A stretch of DNA of 64,000 nucleotides, taken from contig CP067379.1 in NCBI GenBank assembly GCA_019565575.1, positions 1,798,001 to 1,862,000 of the forward strand, read 5' to 3'. The notes under the pieces were generated by a model that made no database searches, was not told where the DNA came from, and saw only the letters and a program-made list of their open reading frames with translations. This document shows, one piece after another, positions 19,982 through 29,486 of this stretch (position 1 is the stretch's first letter; each line of letters begins with the position of its first letter). The stretch comes from Flavobacterium covae (lineage in GTDB: Bacteria; Bacteroidota; Bacteroidia; Flavobacteriales; Flavobacteriaceae). The translations under genes were made by a program, and so were the position numbers.

Positions 19982-21898
19982 ATGAAGTATTTTTTTTATT
20001 TAATTATTGTTTTAGTTGTTATTCCAACATTTGGACAAAATGATTTGTCTGAAATTAAAAATGATACGGTTCGTAAATCCCTACGCGAAGTCCGAAAAGA
20101 AAACCCTAAAGCTCCCCATAACTGGTATAAAATTTATAATCTAAAAAGAGATACCACCTTTGTTGATACCTCGCTTACGATAAAAAGTGATTATAAGTTT
20201 AATCAACTAAGAAAAGATAATTTCGGTTTATTGCCATTTGCTAATGATGGTTATGTATATACCATTCTAAACTATGGTTTTAAAATGCCTAATACATCTC
20301 CTAATATAGGTTTTAGTGCTAAGCAATTTAATTACTTGCAATCAGAAGATATATCCTATTATAATGTGCCAACTCCCTTGACAGAATTGTATTTTAAAAC
20401 TGTTTTAGAACAAGGGCAAAGCATAGACGCTTTTATTACATTGAATACCTCTAAAAATCTTAATTTTTCATTAGGCTATAAAGGATTACGATCATTGGGT
20501 AAATATCTAAATTCATTATCAAGCACAGGAAACTTTAGATTTACTTCAAGTTATCAAACTTCCAATAAACGTTATGGATTTAATTTACATTTTACAAGTC
20601 AAGATTTTACCAATCAAGAAAACGGAGGAATCTTAAATGAAGCCGATTTTATTTCGGGAGATCCTCAATTTAGTCAACGTTCAAGATTAGATATAAAATT
20701 AAAAGATGCAAAATCCTTTTTTGAAGGCAAACGTTATTTCCTCGACCAATATTTTCGTTTAAATCGAAATCAAAAAACTAATAATATATTGTTAGAACAT
20801 CAATTTAAATACGAAATGTTTAATTTTAGTTTTGAAAAAGCCACTAAAACAGATTATTTTGGTTTAGGTTATGAAAATTCTAACTATTCAGATCTAACGA
20901 AATCTTCTGTCTTTTATAACAAAATAGGAGCTACTTTCTTTAATACATCAATAGGTAAGTTTAATGTGTTTGTTGAAGACAGTCGTTTTCGTTATGGATA
21001 TAATCGTTTAGTGATTGAAAACCAGCAAATAAAAGTTCCAGCTCGAAATGATTTTTCAGTTCAAAATATAGGAGGGAAATATTTTTATTTAAAAAATAAG
21101 ATCAGAGGAGAAGTACTTTTCTCAAAAGCCTTTTCAAAAGAAACAAATTCAATTGTTGATATTTTTGCAAAATATACATTGAATGATAAAAATAGCTTTT
21201 CGCTTCAATACGTTAATTTGAGCAAATTGCCTGACTTAACTTATTCTCTTTATCAAAGTGATTTTGTAAATTACAATTGGAAAAATTCATTTAATAATGA
21301 AAAAATGAATTCTTTCCGTTTAAACGCTCAAACTCAATGGGGAACTATAGAATCACAAATTATAGTACTTCATGATCATATTTATTTTAGTAATGATGAT
21401 TTAACCCAAAAAACATTGCTTACAACACCTAAACAATATACAGGGCCTTTAAATTATTTTTCAATTAAATTACAAAAAGAAATAAAACTAGCTAAATGGA
21501 CATTGGATAATAGTGTTTTATATCAACAAGTAGTTCAAGCAGAACAAATTTTAAATGTACCCAAAATTTTGACACGAAATAGTCTATATTTTTCAGATCA
21601 ATATTTTAAAAAAGCTTTATTATTACAAACAGGTATTACTTTTCAGTATTTTACTAGCTATTATGCTAATGGATACAATCCTCTGATAGGTGATTTTTAT
21701 ACCCAAAATCAAAGTCAGATAGGAAATCATCCTATAATTGATTTTTTTGTTAATGCTAGAGTACGTCAAACAAGAATTTTCTTGAAAGCAGAGCATCTTA
21801 ATACTACTTTCAGAAATAATGATTTTTTTGCAGCACCAAGTCAGCCTTATAAAGACTTTCTAGTGCGTTTTGGATTAGTGTGGAATTTCTTTCAATAA
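19982..21898 (+). CDS. Putative porin, outer-membrane beta-barrel protein
   Basis: A 638-residue protein with a signal peptide (IIVLVVIPTFGQND). It then has repeated amphipathic beta strands and the conserved early segment APHNWYKIYNLKRDTTFVDT of the Bacteroidota putative porin family (Porin_10 type). It ends in an aromatic strand (VRFGLVWNFFQ). No frame errors. It is transcribed separately from susD. The transported molecule is unknown. Confidence 0.8.
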   Translation: MKYFFYLIIVLVVIPTFGQNDLSEIKNDTVRKSLREVRKENPKAPHNWYKIYNLKRDTTFVDTSLTIKSDYKFNQLRKDNFGLLPFANDGYVYTILNYGFKMPNTSPNIGFSAKQFNYLQSEDISYYNVPTPLTELYFKTVLEQGQSIDAFITLNTSKNLNFSLGYKGLRSLGKYLNSLSSTGNFRFTSSYQTSNKRYGFNLHFTSQDFTNQENGGILNEADFISGDPQFSQRSRLDIKLKDAKSFFEGKRYFLDQYFRLNRNQKTNNILLEHQFKYEMFNFSFEKATKTDYFGLGYENSNYSDLTKSSVFYNKIGATFFNTSIGKFNVFVEDSRFRYGYNRLVIENQQIKVPARNDFSVQNIGGKYFYLKNKIRGEVLFSKAFSKETNSIVDIFAKYTLNDKNSFSLQYVNLSKLPDLTYSLYQSDFVNYNWKNSFNNEKMNSFRLNAQTQWGTIESQIIVLHDHIYFSNDDLTQKTLLTTPKQYTGPLNYFSIKLQKEIKLAKWTLDNSVLYQQVVQAEQILNVPKILTRNSLYFSDQYFKKALLLQTGITFQYFTSYYANGYNPLIGDFYTQNQSQIGNHPIIDFFVNARVRQTRIFLKAEHLNTTFRNNDFFAAPSQPYKDFLVRFGLVWNFFQ

Positions 21899-21957
21899 TC
21901 ATGAATTTCTAATACTGAAAATCATTAAATTAAGCTCCACTTTCAAATCTCTTGAAA

Positions 21958-21991
21958 TTTGAAATCTATATTCAGAATATTTATACCTTTG
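21958..21991 (+). promoter_or_regulatory. Probable promoter of the cystathionine beta-synthase-like gene
   Basis: TACCTTTG at 21984-21991 is a strong -7 match; TTTG at 21958-21961 lies 22 bases upstream, within the range reported for Bacteroidota. The transcript would start about 50 bases before the ATG. Confidence 0.55.
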
Positions 21992-22048
21992 CAAAGAGGT
22001 TGGTAAAGAATAGTTTAAAAATAAGAAAAACATTATAAAGATAAAAGT

Positions 22049-23411
22049 ATGCAATACGCAAAGAACATACTAGAAACAATTGGTAATACACCTCTAGTAA
22101 AGTTGAATAAAGTAACGGCTGAGATTAACGCATTGGTTCTAGCAAAAGTTGAAACCTTTAATCCAGGTAATTCTGTAAAAGACCGTATGGCTATCAAAAT
22201 GATTGAAGATGCAGAAGCGGATGGTCGTTTAAAACCTGGAGGAACTATTATTGAAGGGACTTCTGGAAATACAGGAATGGGACTAGCTTTAGGTGCCATT
22301 ATTAAAGGCTATAAATTAATCTGTGTAATTTCAGATAAACAATCAAAAGAAAAATGTGATATACTAAGAGCAGTAGGAGCAAAAGTAGTGGTTTGTCCAA
22401 CAGACGTTGAGCCCACAGATCCTCGCTCGTATTACTCTGTTTCAAAACGTTTAGCAGAAGAAACACCTAATGCGTGGTATGTAAACCAATACGATAACCC
22501 TAGTAATGCGCTAGCCCATTACGAACAAACAGGACCTGAAATTTGGGAACAAACAGAAGGAAAAATCACGCATTTTGTAGTAGGTGTAGGTACAGGAGGA
22601 ACTATATCAGGAGTTGCTAAATACTTAAAAGAGAAAAATCCAAATGTTAAAATTTGGGGAATTGACACCTATGGCTCTGTATTTAAAAAATACCATGAAA
22701 CTGGTATCTTTGATGAAAATGAAATATACTCCTATATAACAGAAGGTATTGGAGAAGATATTTTACCAAAAAATGTTGATTTTTCCTTGATAGACGGCTT
22801 TACAAAAGTTACAGACAAAGACGTTGCAGTATATACACGTAAGATAGCATTAGAAGAAGGTATATTTGTAGGAAACTCAGCAGGTGCAGCTATTAAAGGA
22901 TTATTACAACTAAAAAACGAATTTAAACCAGATGATGTAGTAGTTGTTTTGTTTCATGACTCAGGGAAGTCGTTATGTAGGCAAAATGTTTAATGATGAT
23001 TGGATGCGCGAACGAGGCTTTCTAGAAGAAGAACTAGCCAAAGCAGAAGATTTAATAAAAGACCATATCGAAAAACCACTTGTAATTGTTCGCACTGAAG
23101 AATTAGTTTCACACGCTATAGAAAGAATGCGTAAATATAAAATTTCTCAAATACCAGTTGTTGATGTAAATGGATTTGTTGGATCTGTTGATGAATCAGA
23201 CCTTTTTCAAAGCTATATAACAGATAAAAATACTGCTGAAAAACCAATTAAAGAGGTAATGGGAGCACCATTTCCAATCGTAAAAAAGGGATCCTCCATA
23301 GAAGAAGTCTCTAAACTAATTACGAAAGAAAATCAAGCAGTATTAGTAGATTTAGGAGAAGGTAAACATCATATCATTACAAAACATGATATTATTAACG
23401 CCATAAAATAA
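22049..23411 (+). CDS. PLP-dependent cysteine synthase/cystathionine beta-synthase with CBS domains (one extra base)
   Basis: About 453 residues after removing one G from CAGGGAAG at 22972-22979, which restores HDSGSRYVGKMFNDDWMRE. Residues 1-320 are a fold-type II PLP enzyme: the catalytic Lys is in NPGNSVKDRMA, and the PLP loop is EGTSGNTGMG and VGVGTGGTISG. Residues about 335-453 hold two CBS domains (VSHAIERMRKYKISQIPVVD and a second before HHIITKHDII). The CBS pair and the DSG.RY motif favour cystathionine beta-synthase or a CysK/CysM hybrid. It makes cysteine or cystathionine in the cytoplasm. Confidence 0.88.
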
Positions 23412-23460
23412 TAATCCTGTAATATTTAAATTACAAGACTTTTTTATCATCAAAAGAAAA

Positions 23461-23503
23461 AACCTAATAAAATTCATTAATAATGAATTTGTTAGGTTTT
23501 TTT
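23461..23503 (+). terminator. Rho-independent terminator
   Basis: AACCTAA and AAATTCATTA pair with TAATGAATTT and TTAGGTT, giving a long stem followed by T7. It lies 49 bases after the upstream stop codon. Confidence 0.75.
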
Positions 23504-23600
23504 GTAACTTTATGATTATGATTGAATTATATATTTTGTATGAAATAAAATTACAAAATATACCTTTTTATACGCCTTATTAATATTATACGCCTGAATT

Positions 23601-24875
23601 ATGAAAGAAGAATTTTTACACTATGTATGGAAAAATAAAAAAGTTACTTTACAATCCCTGAAAACAGAACAAGGTGAAAACCTTCAAATACTTCACTCAG
23701 GGTTTCAATTAAATCAATCAGGTCCTGATTTTTTTAACGTTCAACTCATTATTGGCGAACAAAGATGGGCTGGAAATGTAGAAATACATCTAAAGTCATC
23801 AGATTGGTATCATCACCATCATCAGCTCAATAATCAATATGATAATTGTATTCTACACGTAGTATGGGAACACGATATATCTATTTTTAGAAAAGACAAC
23901 ACAGAACTACCTGTTTTAGTACTTCAAAAATACGTTTCAAAAGAACTAATTATTCAATATGAAAAATTAAAAACAAAAAAAAGATGGATTAATTGTGAAG
24001 AAAGCCTAAAAAAGATACCAGAATTTATAGTGTATAATTGGATCCAACGACTATATTTCGAACGACTAGAATTGAAAAATAAACCCATTCAAGCACTACT
24101 ACAAGAAACAAATTATGACTGGGAGTCAGTTCTTTTTATAACTTTAGCTAAAAATTTTGGATTAAACGTAAATAAAAATGCCTTCTTTAGCCTAGCTAAA
24201 AACATTCCTTTTACACTAATTAGAAAAGAAAGTTTTGATATAAATTATTTAGAAGCTTTGTTTTTTGGGATAGCAGGACTATTGCCGCTAAAACCACAAG
24301 AAAATTATATCAAAGACTTAGTCACATTATACGAGTATATTAAGATCAAATATTGTTTAGACTCGAAATATGTAGAACAATTTGAATTTTTTAGATTAAG
24401 ACCTGATAACTTCCCTACAATTCGCATAGCACAATTCGCAATGCTTTATCATATTCGTAAAAACCTTTTTTCTCTTATTATTCAGGCAACATCTATAGAA
24501 GATTTTTATGAAATATTTTCAGTTGGGGTTTCAGATTATTGGAAAAATCATTACGTCTTTGAAAAACAAACAAGTTATAAAGAAAAGAAAATTTCTAAAT
24601 CATTTATAGAATTATTAATCATCAATGCTATTATACCAATTCGATTTTCCTATGCACAATACAATAATAAAAATGATCATGAACTAGATCAAATGTTAAT
24701 AGAAACGATTAAACCCGAAAAAAATAAAATACTGAATTACTTTCAATCCTATGGAATAAAAACAAAAAATGCAATGGAATCACAAGGACTTATTCAATTA
24801 AAAAATAAATATTGTGATACCAATCGTTGCTTAGAATGCGCCATTGGTCTTCAAACTTTGAAGTCTGAAAAATAA
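23601..24875 (+). CDS. DUF2851 family protein
   Basis: A 424-residue protein of a conserved Bacteroidota family without a known function. The family pattern is clear in HSGFQLNQSGPDFFNVQLII, WAGNVEIHLKSSDWYHHHHQ and NQYDNCILHVVWEHD near the N-terminus, and in a Cys-bearing end (CDTNRCLECAIGLQTLK) that may bind metal. The His/Asp-rich start looks enzyme-like. It begins a run of closely spaced genes through 27236. Confidence 0.85.
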   Translation: MKEEFLHYVWKNKKVTLQSLKTEQGENLQILHSGFQLNQSGPDFFNVQLIIGEQRWAGNVEIHLKSSDWYHHHHQLNNQYDNCILHVVWEHDISIFRKDNTELPVLVLQKYVSKELIIQYEKLKTKKRWINCEESLKKIPEFIVYNWIQRLYFERLELKNKPIQALLQETNYDWESVLFITLAKNFGLNVNKNAFFSLAKNIPFTLIRKESFDINYLEALFFGIAGLLPLKPQENYIKDLVTLYEYIKIKYCLDSKYVEQFEFFRLRPDNFPTIRIAQFAMLYHIRKNLFSLIIQATSIEDFYEIFSVGVSDYWKNHYVFEKQTSYKEKKISKSFIELLIINAIIPIRFSYAQYNNKNDHELDQMLIETIKPEKNKILNYFQSYGIKTKNAMESQGLIQLKNKYCDTNRCLECAIGLQTLKSEK

Positions 24876-24924
24876 ATTGTAGATTTACTAAAGCTTTCCT
24901 TTTTTTTAAACTATCTTACTTAAA

Positions 24925-25146
24925 ATGATACAAAAACTTAAATATTTTTTTGAACGTCAAGGATTTCATATCGCTTCTAGATTAGCGGATCGATTAGGTA
25001 TGAGAGCAAATAATGTTCGGTTGTTTTTTATTTACATCTCATTCGTTACTGTAGGACTTTGGTTTGGAGTGTATATTACCATTGGATTTATTATAAAATT
25101 AAAGGATCTGGTTAGAGCTAAAAGAACCTCCGTTTTTGATTTATAA
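24925..25146 (+). CDS. Small PspC-domain membrane protein
   Basis: A 73-residue protein with an N-terminal amphipathic part (IQKLKYFFERQGFHIASRLA). One or two membrane segments follow (VRLFFIYISFVTVGLWFGVY and ITIGFII), the pattern of PspC-like stress proteins. It ends 2 bases before the next gene, so the two are probably translated together. Confidence 0.7.
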   Translation: MIQKLKYFFERQGFHIASRLADRLGMRANNVRLFFIYISFVTVGLWFGVYITIGFIIKLKDLVRAKRTSVFDL

Positions 25147-25148
25147 CT

Positions 25149-26041
25149 ATGCGCCAATCACTCAAACCATATTTTGAATATACTAAAAATCAACGTATAG
25201 CTTTGTTGAGTTTTATCTTTTTGAGTGTATTGTTTCAAATCCTATATACCTGCATTGACTTTTCAGAAAAAAACAAATTGACAGAAGAAGAAAAAAAATG
25301 GCTCGCTCAACAAAATATAATAGATTCTTTAAAAAATAAAAAAGAAGAAAATAGATACAAAATATATCCCTTTAATCCCAATTTTATGACCGATTATAAA
25401 GGATATAAGCTAGGAATGTCAGTAGAAGAACTCAATCGTTTATTCGCTTATAGAAAAAAAGGCAAATACGTTAATTCAATACAAGAATTTCAAAAAATAA
25501 CAAAAGTATCAGATTCCTTATTAACCTCAATTTCAACTTATTTTAAATTTCCAGATTGGGTACTAAAAAGAAATATTTAAATAATTCAAAATCTCCTTCA
25601 TTAGAAGATCAAAGAAAAGAAAAGAAAAGAGATAAAATAGAACAAATAGATATAAACCTAGCTACTAAAGAAGATTTAATGAAAGTATACGGTATAGGAG
25701 ATGTTATTTCAGATCGAATACTAAAAGAGAAAGAAACCTTAGGAGGTTTTGTATCTATGAATCAATTAGAGTATGTGTGGGGAATATCCCCAGAAGTAAT
25801 GATTGAATTAAATAAAAAATTTACTTTATTGAAAACCCCTGAAGTCTTAAAACTAAAAATAAACGAAGCATCCACTAAAGAACTTTTAAAAATTCCGTAT
25901 ATAAAATATCCTATAGCTCGGGAAATAATTGGGTTTAGAAGTATGAATAACGGAATCCATTCAATAGATGATTTACTTAAAATTAAGAATTTTCCAGTTG
26001 ATAAAGTAAAAATAATTACCTTATATTTGGACTTTAAATAA
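25149..26041 (+). CDS. Helix-hairpin-helix (ComEA-like) protein, frameshifted in this sequence
   Basis: About 297 residues after adding one A at 25565-25569, which restores DWVLKKKYLNNSKSPSLED. A membrane segment is near the N-terminus (IALLSFIFLSVLFQILYTCI). Three helix-hairpin-helix-type segments are seen, the clearest being DINLATKEDLMKVYGIGDVI and KINEASTKELLKIPYIKYPI. Such segments bind DNA without sequence preference, and ComEA-like proteins help DNA uptake, but many Bacteroidota copies are uncharacterised. The next gene starts 25 bases on. Confidence 0.8.
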
Positions 26042-26066
26042 ATAGCAAGAAGAACAATACAACTTT

Positions 26067-27236
26067 ATGAACTCAATTTATTTTACAGAAGACCATCAAT
26101 TATTCAGAGAGAGTTTTCGCGATTTTTTACAAAAAGAAGTAGTACCTCACATTGAAAAATGGGAAAAAGAAGGAACAATAGAACGTTTTATCTGGAAAAA
26201 ATTTGGAGACATGGGGTTCTTTGGATTAAACTATCCTGAGGCTTATGGCGGATCAAATCTTGACTTATTTTATACAGTTATATTTTTAGAAGAACTACAA
26301 AAAATCAAATCATCAGGTTTTGCAGCAGCAATGTGGGCTCATGCCTATTTAGCAATGACACATTTAAATGCAGAAGGAGACGAACGTATTAAGGAGGAGT
26401 ACTTAGCTTCAAGTATTGCAGGCGATAAAATAGGTGCGCTTTGTATTACAGAACCCTTTGGAGGGAGTGACGTGGCCGGTATGCGAACAACAGCAGAACG
26501 TAAAGGAAATAAATTTGTGATTAATGGTTCTAAAACATTTATTACAAATGGAGTCTATGCGGATTATTACGTTGTAGCGGCTAAAACTGATCCAACTTTG
26601 GGAAATAAAGGAATCAGTATATTTTTAATAGATGCTAAAACACCAGGTATTTCAGCTACTAAATTAAATAAATTAGGATGGAAAGCATCTGATACAGCAG
26701 AATTAGCATTTGATAATGTAGAAATTCCTTTAGAAAACCTAATGGGAGAAGAAGGAAAAGGCTTCCCTTATATCATGCAACATTTTGCATTAGAACGATT
26801 AATAATGGCTATTAATGCACATGCTCGAGCTGAATATGCAATAGACTATACACTAGGCTATATGTCAGAACGAGAAGCTTTTGGAAAAACAATCAATAAA
26901 TTTCAAGCTTTGCGTCATACAATAGTAGAACATACAACAGAAGTAGAACATTGTAAACTCTTTAATTATGCAGCAGTATCTCGTTTAAATAAAGGAGAAT
27001 ATGTAGTAAAAGAAGCTACTATGGCAAAATTAAAGTCAACTAAAGTTGCAGATTTAGCAATTTATGACTGTTTACAAATGCTAGGAGGATATGGTTATAT
27101 GGAAGAATATCCCTTAGCCCGTTTATTACGAGATAGTCGATTAGGTCCTATTGGAGGTGGAACTTCTGAAATACTAAAAGAAATTCTATCAAAAATGATC
27201 ATTGATAATAAAGATTATCAACCAGCAGTAAAATAA
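26067..27236 (+). CDS. Acyl-CoA dehydrogenase
   Basis: FAD enzyme of 389 residues that introduces the alpha-beta double bond in acyl-CoA. It shows ALCITEPFGGSDVAGMRTTA (FAD binding), VINGSKTFITNG, and the C-terminal RLLRDSRLGPIGGGTSEILK. At the site where MCAD-type enzymes have the catalytic Glu (YEGT), this protein has GGGT. A Glu in FALERLIMAINAHA (about residue 245) fits the relocated base of the isovaleryl/long-chain type. The substrate is probably branched or long-chain acyl-CoA. Confidence 0.92.
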   Translation: MNSIYFTEDHQLFRESFRDFLQKEVVPHIEKWEKEGTIERFIWKKFGDMGFFGLNYPEAYGGSNLDLFYTVIFLEELQKIKSSGFAAAMWAHAYLAMTHLNAEGDERIKEEYLASSIAGDKIGALCITEPFGGSDVAGMRTTAERKGNKFVINGSKTFITNGVYADYYVVAAKTDPTLGNKGISIFLIDAKTPGISATKLNKLGWKASDTAELAFDNVEIPLENLMGEEGKGFPYIMQHFALERLIMAINAHARAEYAIDYTLGYMSEREAFGKTINKFQALRHTIVEHTTEVEHCKLFNYAAVSRLNKGEYVVKEATMAKLKSTKVADLAIYDCLQMLGGYGYMEEYPLARLLRDSRLGPIGGGTSEILKEILSKMIIDNKDYQPAVK

Positions 27237-27540
27237 AACCCTTACGAAAAAATACTGTATTTAAGTGAGATGCTAAAAAAGTATTCTCCTCCATTAGTTG
27301 TTTACCCCAAATTACGCATTAGCTTTTCTAATGAAGGATAAAATAATAAAAAATATATAAAATTTGCCACAGGTTAAATTTTTATATTCATAAAAAATAA
27401 GTACCTTTTCATTTTTAAAGAAAGTTTTTCTTACAAATAAAATTTAATGCGTAATTTCGGTTTAACACAAAAAGAAGTTTTGAAAACAATTGCTGTTGTT
27501 AAATCATCTCTTTTTGTAAAACCAACTAAACTAAAAATTA
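27237..27540. other. 304-base gene-free interval with a spaced inverted repeat
   Basis: No gene seen. AAATTACGCATTA (27309-27321) is repeated in exact inverted form at 27445-27457, enclosing 123 AT-rich bases. A second pair, ACAAAAAGAAG (about 27466) and CTCTTTTTGT (about 27510), lies just upstream of the oxidase gene. The first pair could be the ends of a very small mobile-element remnant or a regulatory structure; no transposase is present. Confidence 0.4.
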
Positions 27541-28882
27541 ATGGATAGACGTAAATTTTTAAAACATTCAACTGCGGTATTCAGTGCTTCCAGTTTTAAT
27601 GCCTTCAATTGTAGCCTCTTGTGTTTCTGAAACCGAAGAGAATAATTCAAAAAATGTAAAAGTATTGATCATTGGAGCAGGAGCAGCAGGATTATTTGCT
27701 GGATATACACTAAAGAAAAAAGGAATAAGTTTCAAAATCTTAGAAGCTTCTTCAAAATATGGTGGACGACTAGGAAAACAATCAGGTTTTGCTGATTTTG
27801 ATATTGATCAAGGAGCAGAATGGTTACACTTAGAAAATAGTATAATAGGTAAAATAATTAAAGATACACAAACCAAAATAACTTTAGATGACACCGAAGT
27901 AAAATATTGGTATAATAATAAAATCACGTCAACTTTACCTCTACAAACTGATATTTTTAGAAGTGAAACAGAAGTCTTTCAAGATATTAGTTATTTAGAA
28001 TACGCACATCAAAAAGGTTTAGATAATTCATATAATAATATTATAGAAGCTTATGCCGGAGATCAAGGAGCAAGCGCAACTAATATTTCTGTAAAATGGG
28101 ATAATGAAGAGGCAAAAAAAACAAATAGCCAAGAAAAAAATTATAAATTCGAAAAGACCTATTTCGATGTTTTTGAAAGTTATATAGTTCCTTTTGTAAA
28201 AGAACATATAAGGTTAAATACAATTGTAAAAAAAATTGATTACTCAGGGAAATCAATTGAAGTAACAGATTTAAATGGAACCGTATTTATTGCGGATAAA
28301 GTAATTGTTACAGTACCCATTACTATTCTAAAATCAAATGACATTGTTTTTAAGCCTTCTTTACCTAGTCAAAAAACCGCAGCTTTTCAAAAAATTGGAA
28401 TGGAAGCAGGAATGAAAGTCTTTCTGAAATTTAGTGAAAAATTCTATCCAAATAACTTTGTTTATGGAGGTTCCGTTTGTGCTGCCTATGGAGATGTTAC
28501 ACTAGGAAAACAAACTAAAGATAATGTTTTATTAGCATTCGTAATGGGTAAACAAGCTCAAGCTCTTTCAGATTTGAATAGTAATGAAGCAATAACAACC
28601 GCATTGCTGACAGAATTAGATTATATGTTCAATGGTAGAGCAAGTGCTACATTTGTTAAATCTAGTGTTCAGAATTTCACAAAACATCCATTCATAAGAG
28701 GAGCCTATTCTTATAGTCCTGTCGATATGGGAAATGCTAGAGAAATTTTAGCACAATCTATAGATGGTAAAATATTTTTTGCAGGAGAAGCAACCAATTT
28801 ACAAGGAGATCATCAAACAGTTCATGGAGCCGTAGCGACTGGCGTAGAACAAGCAGAAAAAGTAGCCTCTCTGTTAGTATAA
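27541..28882 (+). CDS. Exported FAD-dependent amine oxidase, Tat-type lipoprotein (one CTTCAG-type insertion)
   Basis: About 446 residues when the extra C in CTTCCAG at 27587-27593 is removed; then ATG 27541 reads MDRRKFLKHSTAVFSASVLM followed by PSIVASC. This gives a twin-arginine motif (RRKF) and a lipobox Cys. Without the repair the start and signal are lost. The mature part has the dinucleotide-binding fold VLIIGAGAAGLFAGYTLK, DIDQGAEWLH, and the C-terminal FAD motif KIFFAGEATNLQGDHQTVHG, as in flavin monoamine oxidases. The substrate is unknown, probably an amine in the periplasm. It is monocistronic. Confidence 0.85.
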
Positions 28883-29203
28883 TAAAACTGAATCATCTTA
28901 TTAAGAATTATAAAAGTAATTTTTAAACAAGTTCTATAAAAATATCAGATAAATCTATCCTTTTAGAAAAAAAATGATTTATAATAAGATAATTTGCGAT
29001 TTTTTTGAAATAACTATATATAGTTAGCCTATACGAATTTAGTGCTAAATATGTAATTCTAATGCTTGATACTATATGTATGATACAGAATAACTTTAGA
29101 AACAAAAAATTATTAATAAAGAAAAATAATTTGTGAATTATAATTCTTAATTCAAAATAAATCCTTACGTTTGCAGCCACAAATGAGAGGAGGTGTCAAG
29201 ATT
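28883..29203. other. 321-base gene-free interval upstream of rpsU
   Basis: AT-rich with no convincing gene. Near its end TACGTTTG (29166-29173) fits the -7 consensus, which would give a short rpsU leader of about 25 bases holding the Shine-Dalgarno sequence. No clear -33 element. The rest shows only weak self-complementarity. Confidence 0.4.
29188..29195 (+). promoter_or_regulatory. Strong Shine-Dalgarno sequence of rpsU (AGGAGGTG)
   Basis: AGGAGGTG is fully complementary to the anti-Shine-Dalgarno end of 16S rRNA and lies 8 bases before the ATG at 29204. Most genes in this window have A-rich leaders instead. It decides the start: an in-frame upstream ATG-like start would put this site inside the coding region. 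Confidence 0.8.
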
Positions 29204-29398
29204 ATGTTAATTATACCTATTAAAGACGGAGAAAATATCGATAGAGCGTTAAAACGTTATAAAAGAAAATTCGATAAAACAGGAGTTGTGCGTCAATTAA
29301 GATCACGTCAGCAGTTTACAAAACCTTCTGTAACAAGAAGAGCTGAAATTCAGAAAGCACAATATATCCAAGGATTAAGAGATGCTGTAGAAAATTAA
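29204..29398 (+). CDS. rpsU: 30S ribosomal protein bS21
   Basis: 64 residues starting MLIIPIKDGENIDRALKRYK, the standard Bacteroidota bS21 start. In Flavobacterium ribosomes bS21 covers the anti-Shine-Dalgarno end of 16S rRNA and keeps it from general use. Its own gene keeps a strong Shine-Dalgarno sequence, reported to allow autoregulation. The leader here fits that model. It is followed by a terminator before the recombinase gene. Confidence 0.95.
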   Translation: MLIIPIKDGENIDRALKRYKRKFDKTGVVRQLRSRQQFTKPSVTRRAEIQKAQYIQGLRDAVEN

Positions 29399-29420
29399 TA
29401 GCAAATTGTAATCATATATT

Positions 29421-29466
29421 AAATCGCTAGAGATAAAAGTACTACTTTTACCTAGCGATTTTTTTA
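29421..29466 (+). terminator. Rho-independent terminator after rpsU
   Basis: AAATCGCTAG (29421-29430) pairs with CTAGCGATTT, which starts at 29452 and runs into T7. It ends where one candidate start of the next gene lies, favouring the later start at 29487. Confidence 0.8.
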
Positions 29467-29486
29467 TGGACTTAATTTTTGAGCTC

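Noticed and set aside
22972..22979. CAGGGAAG break counted with the CTTCAG class
   Set aside because: The extra G is next to GAAG as in the other sites, but the motif would be CAGGAAG, not CTGAAG, so it is kept apart.
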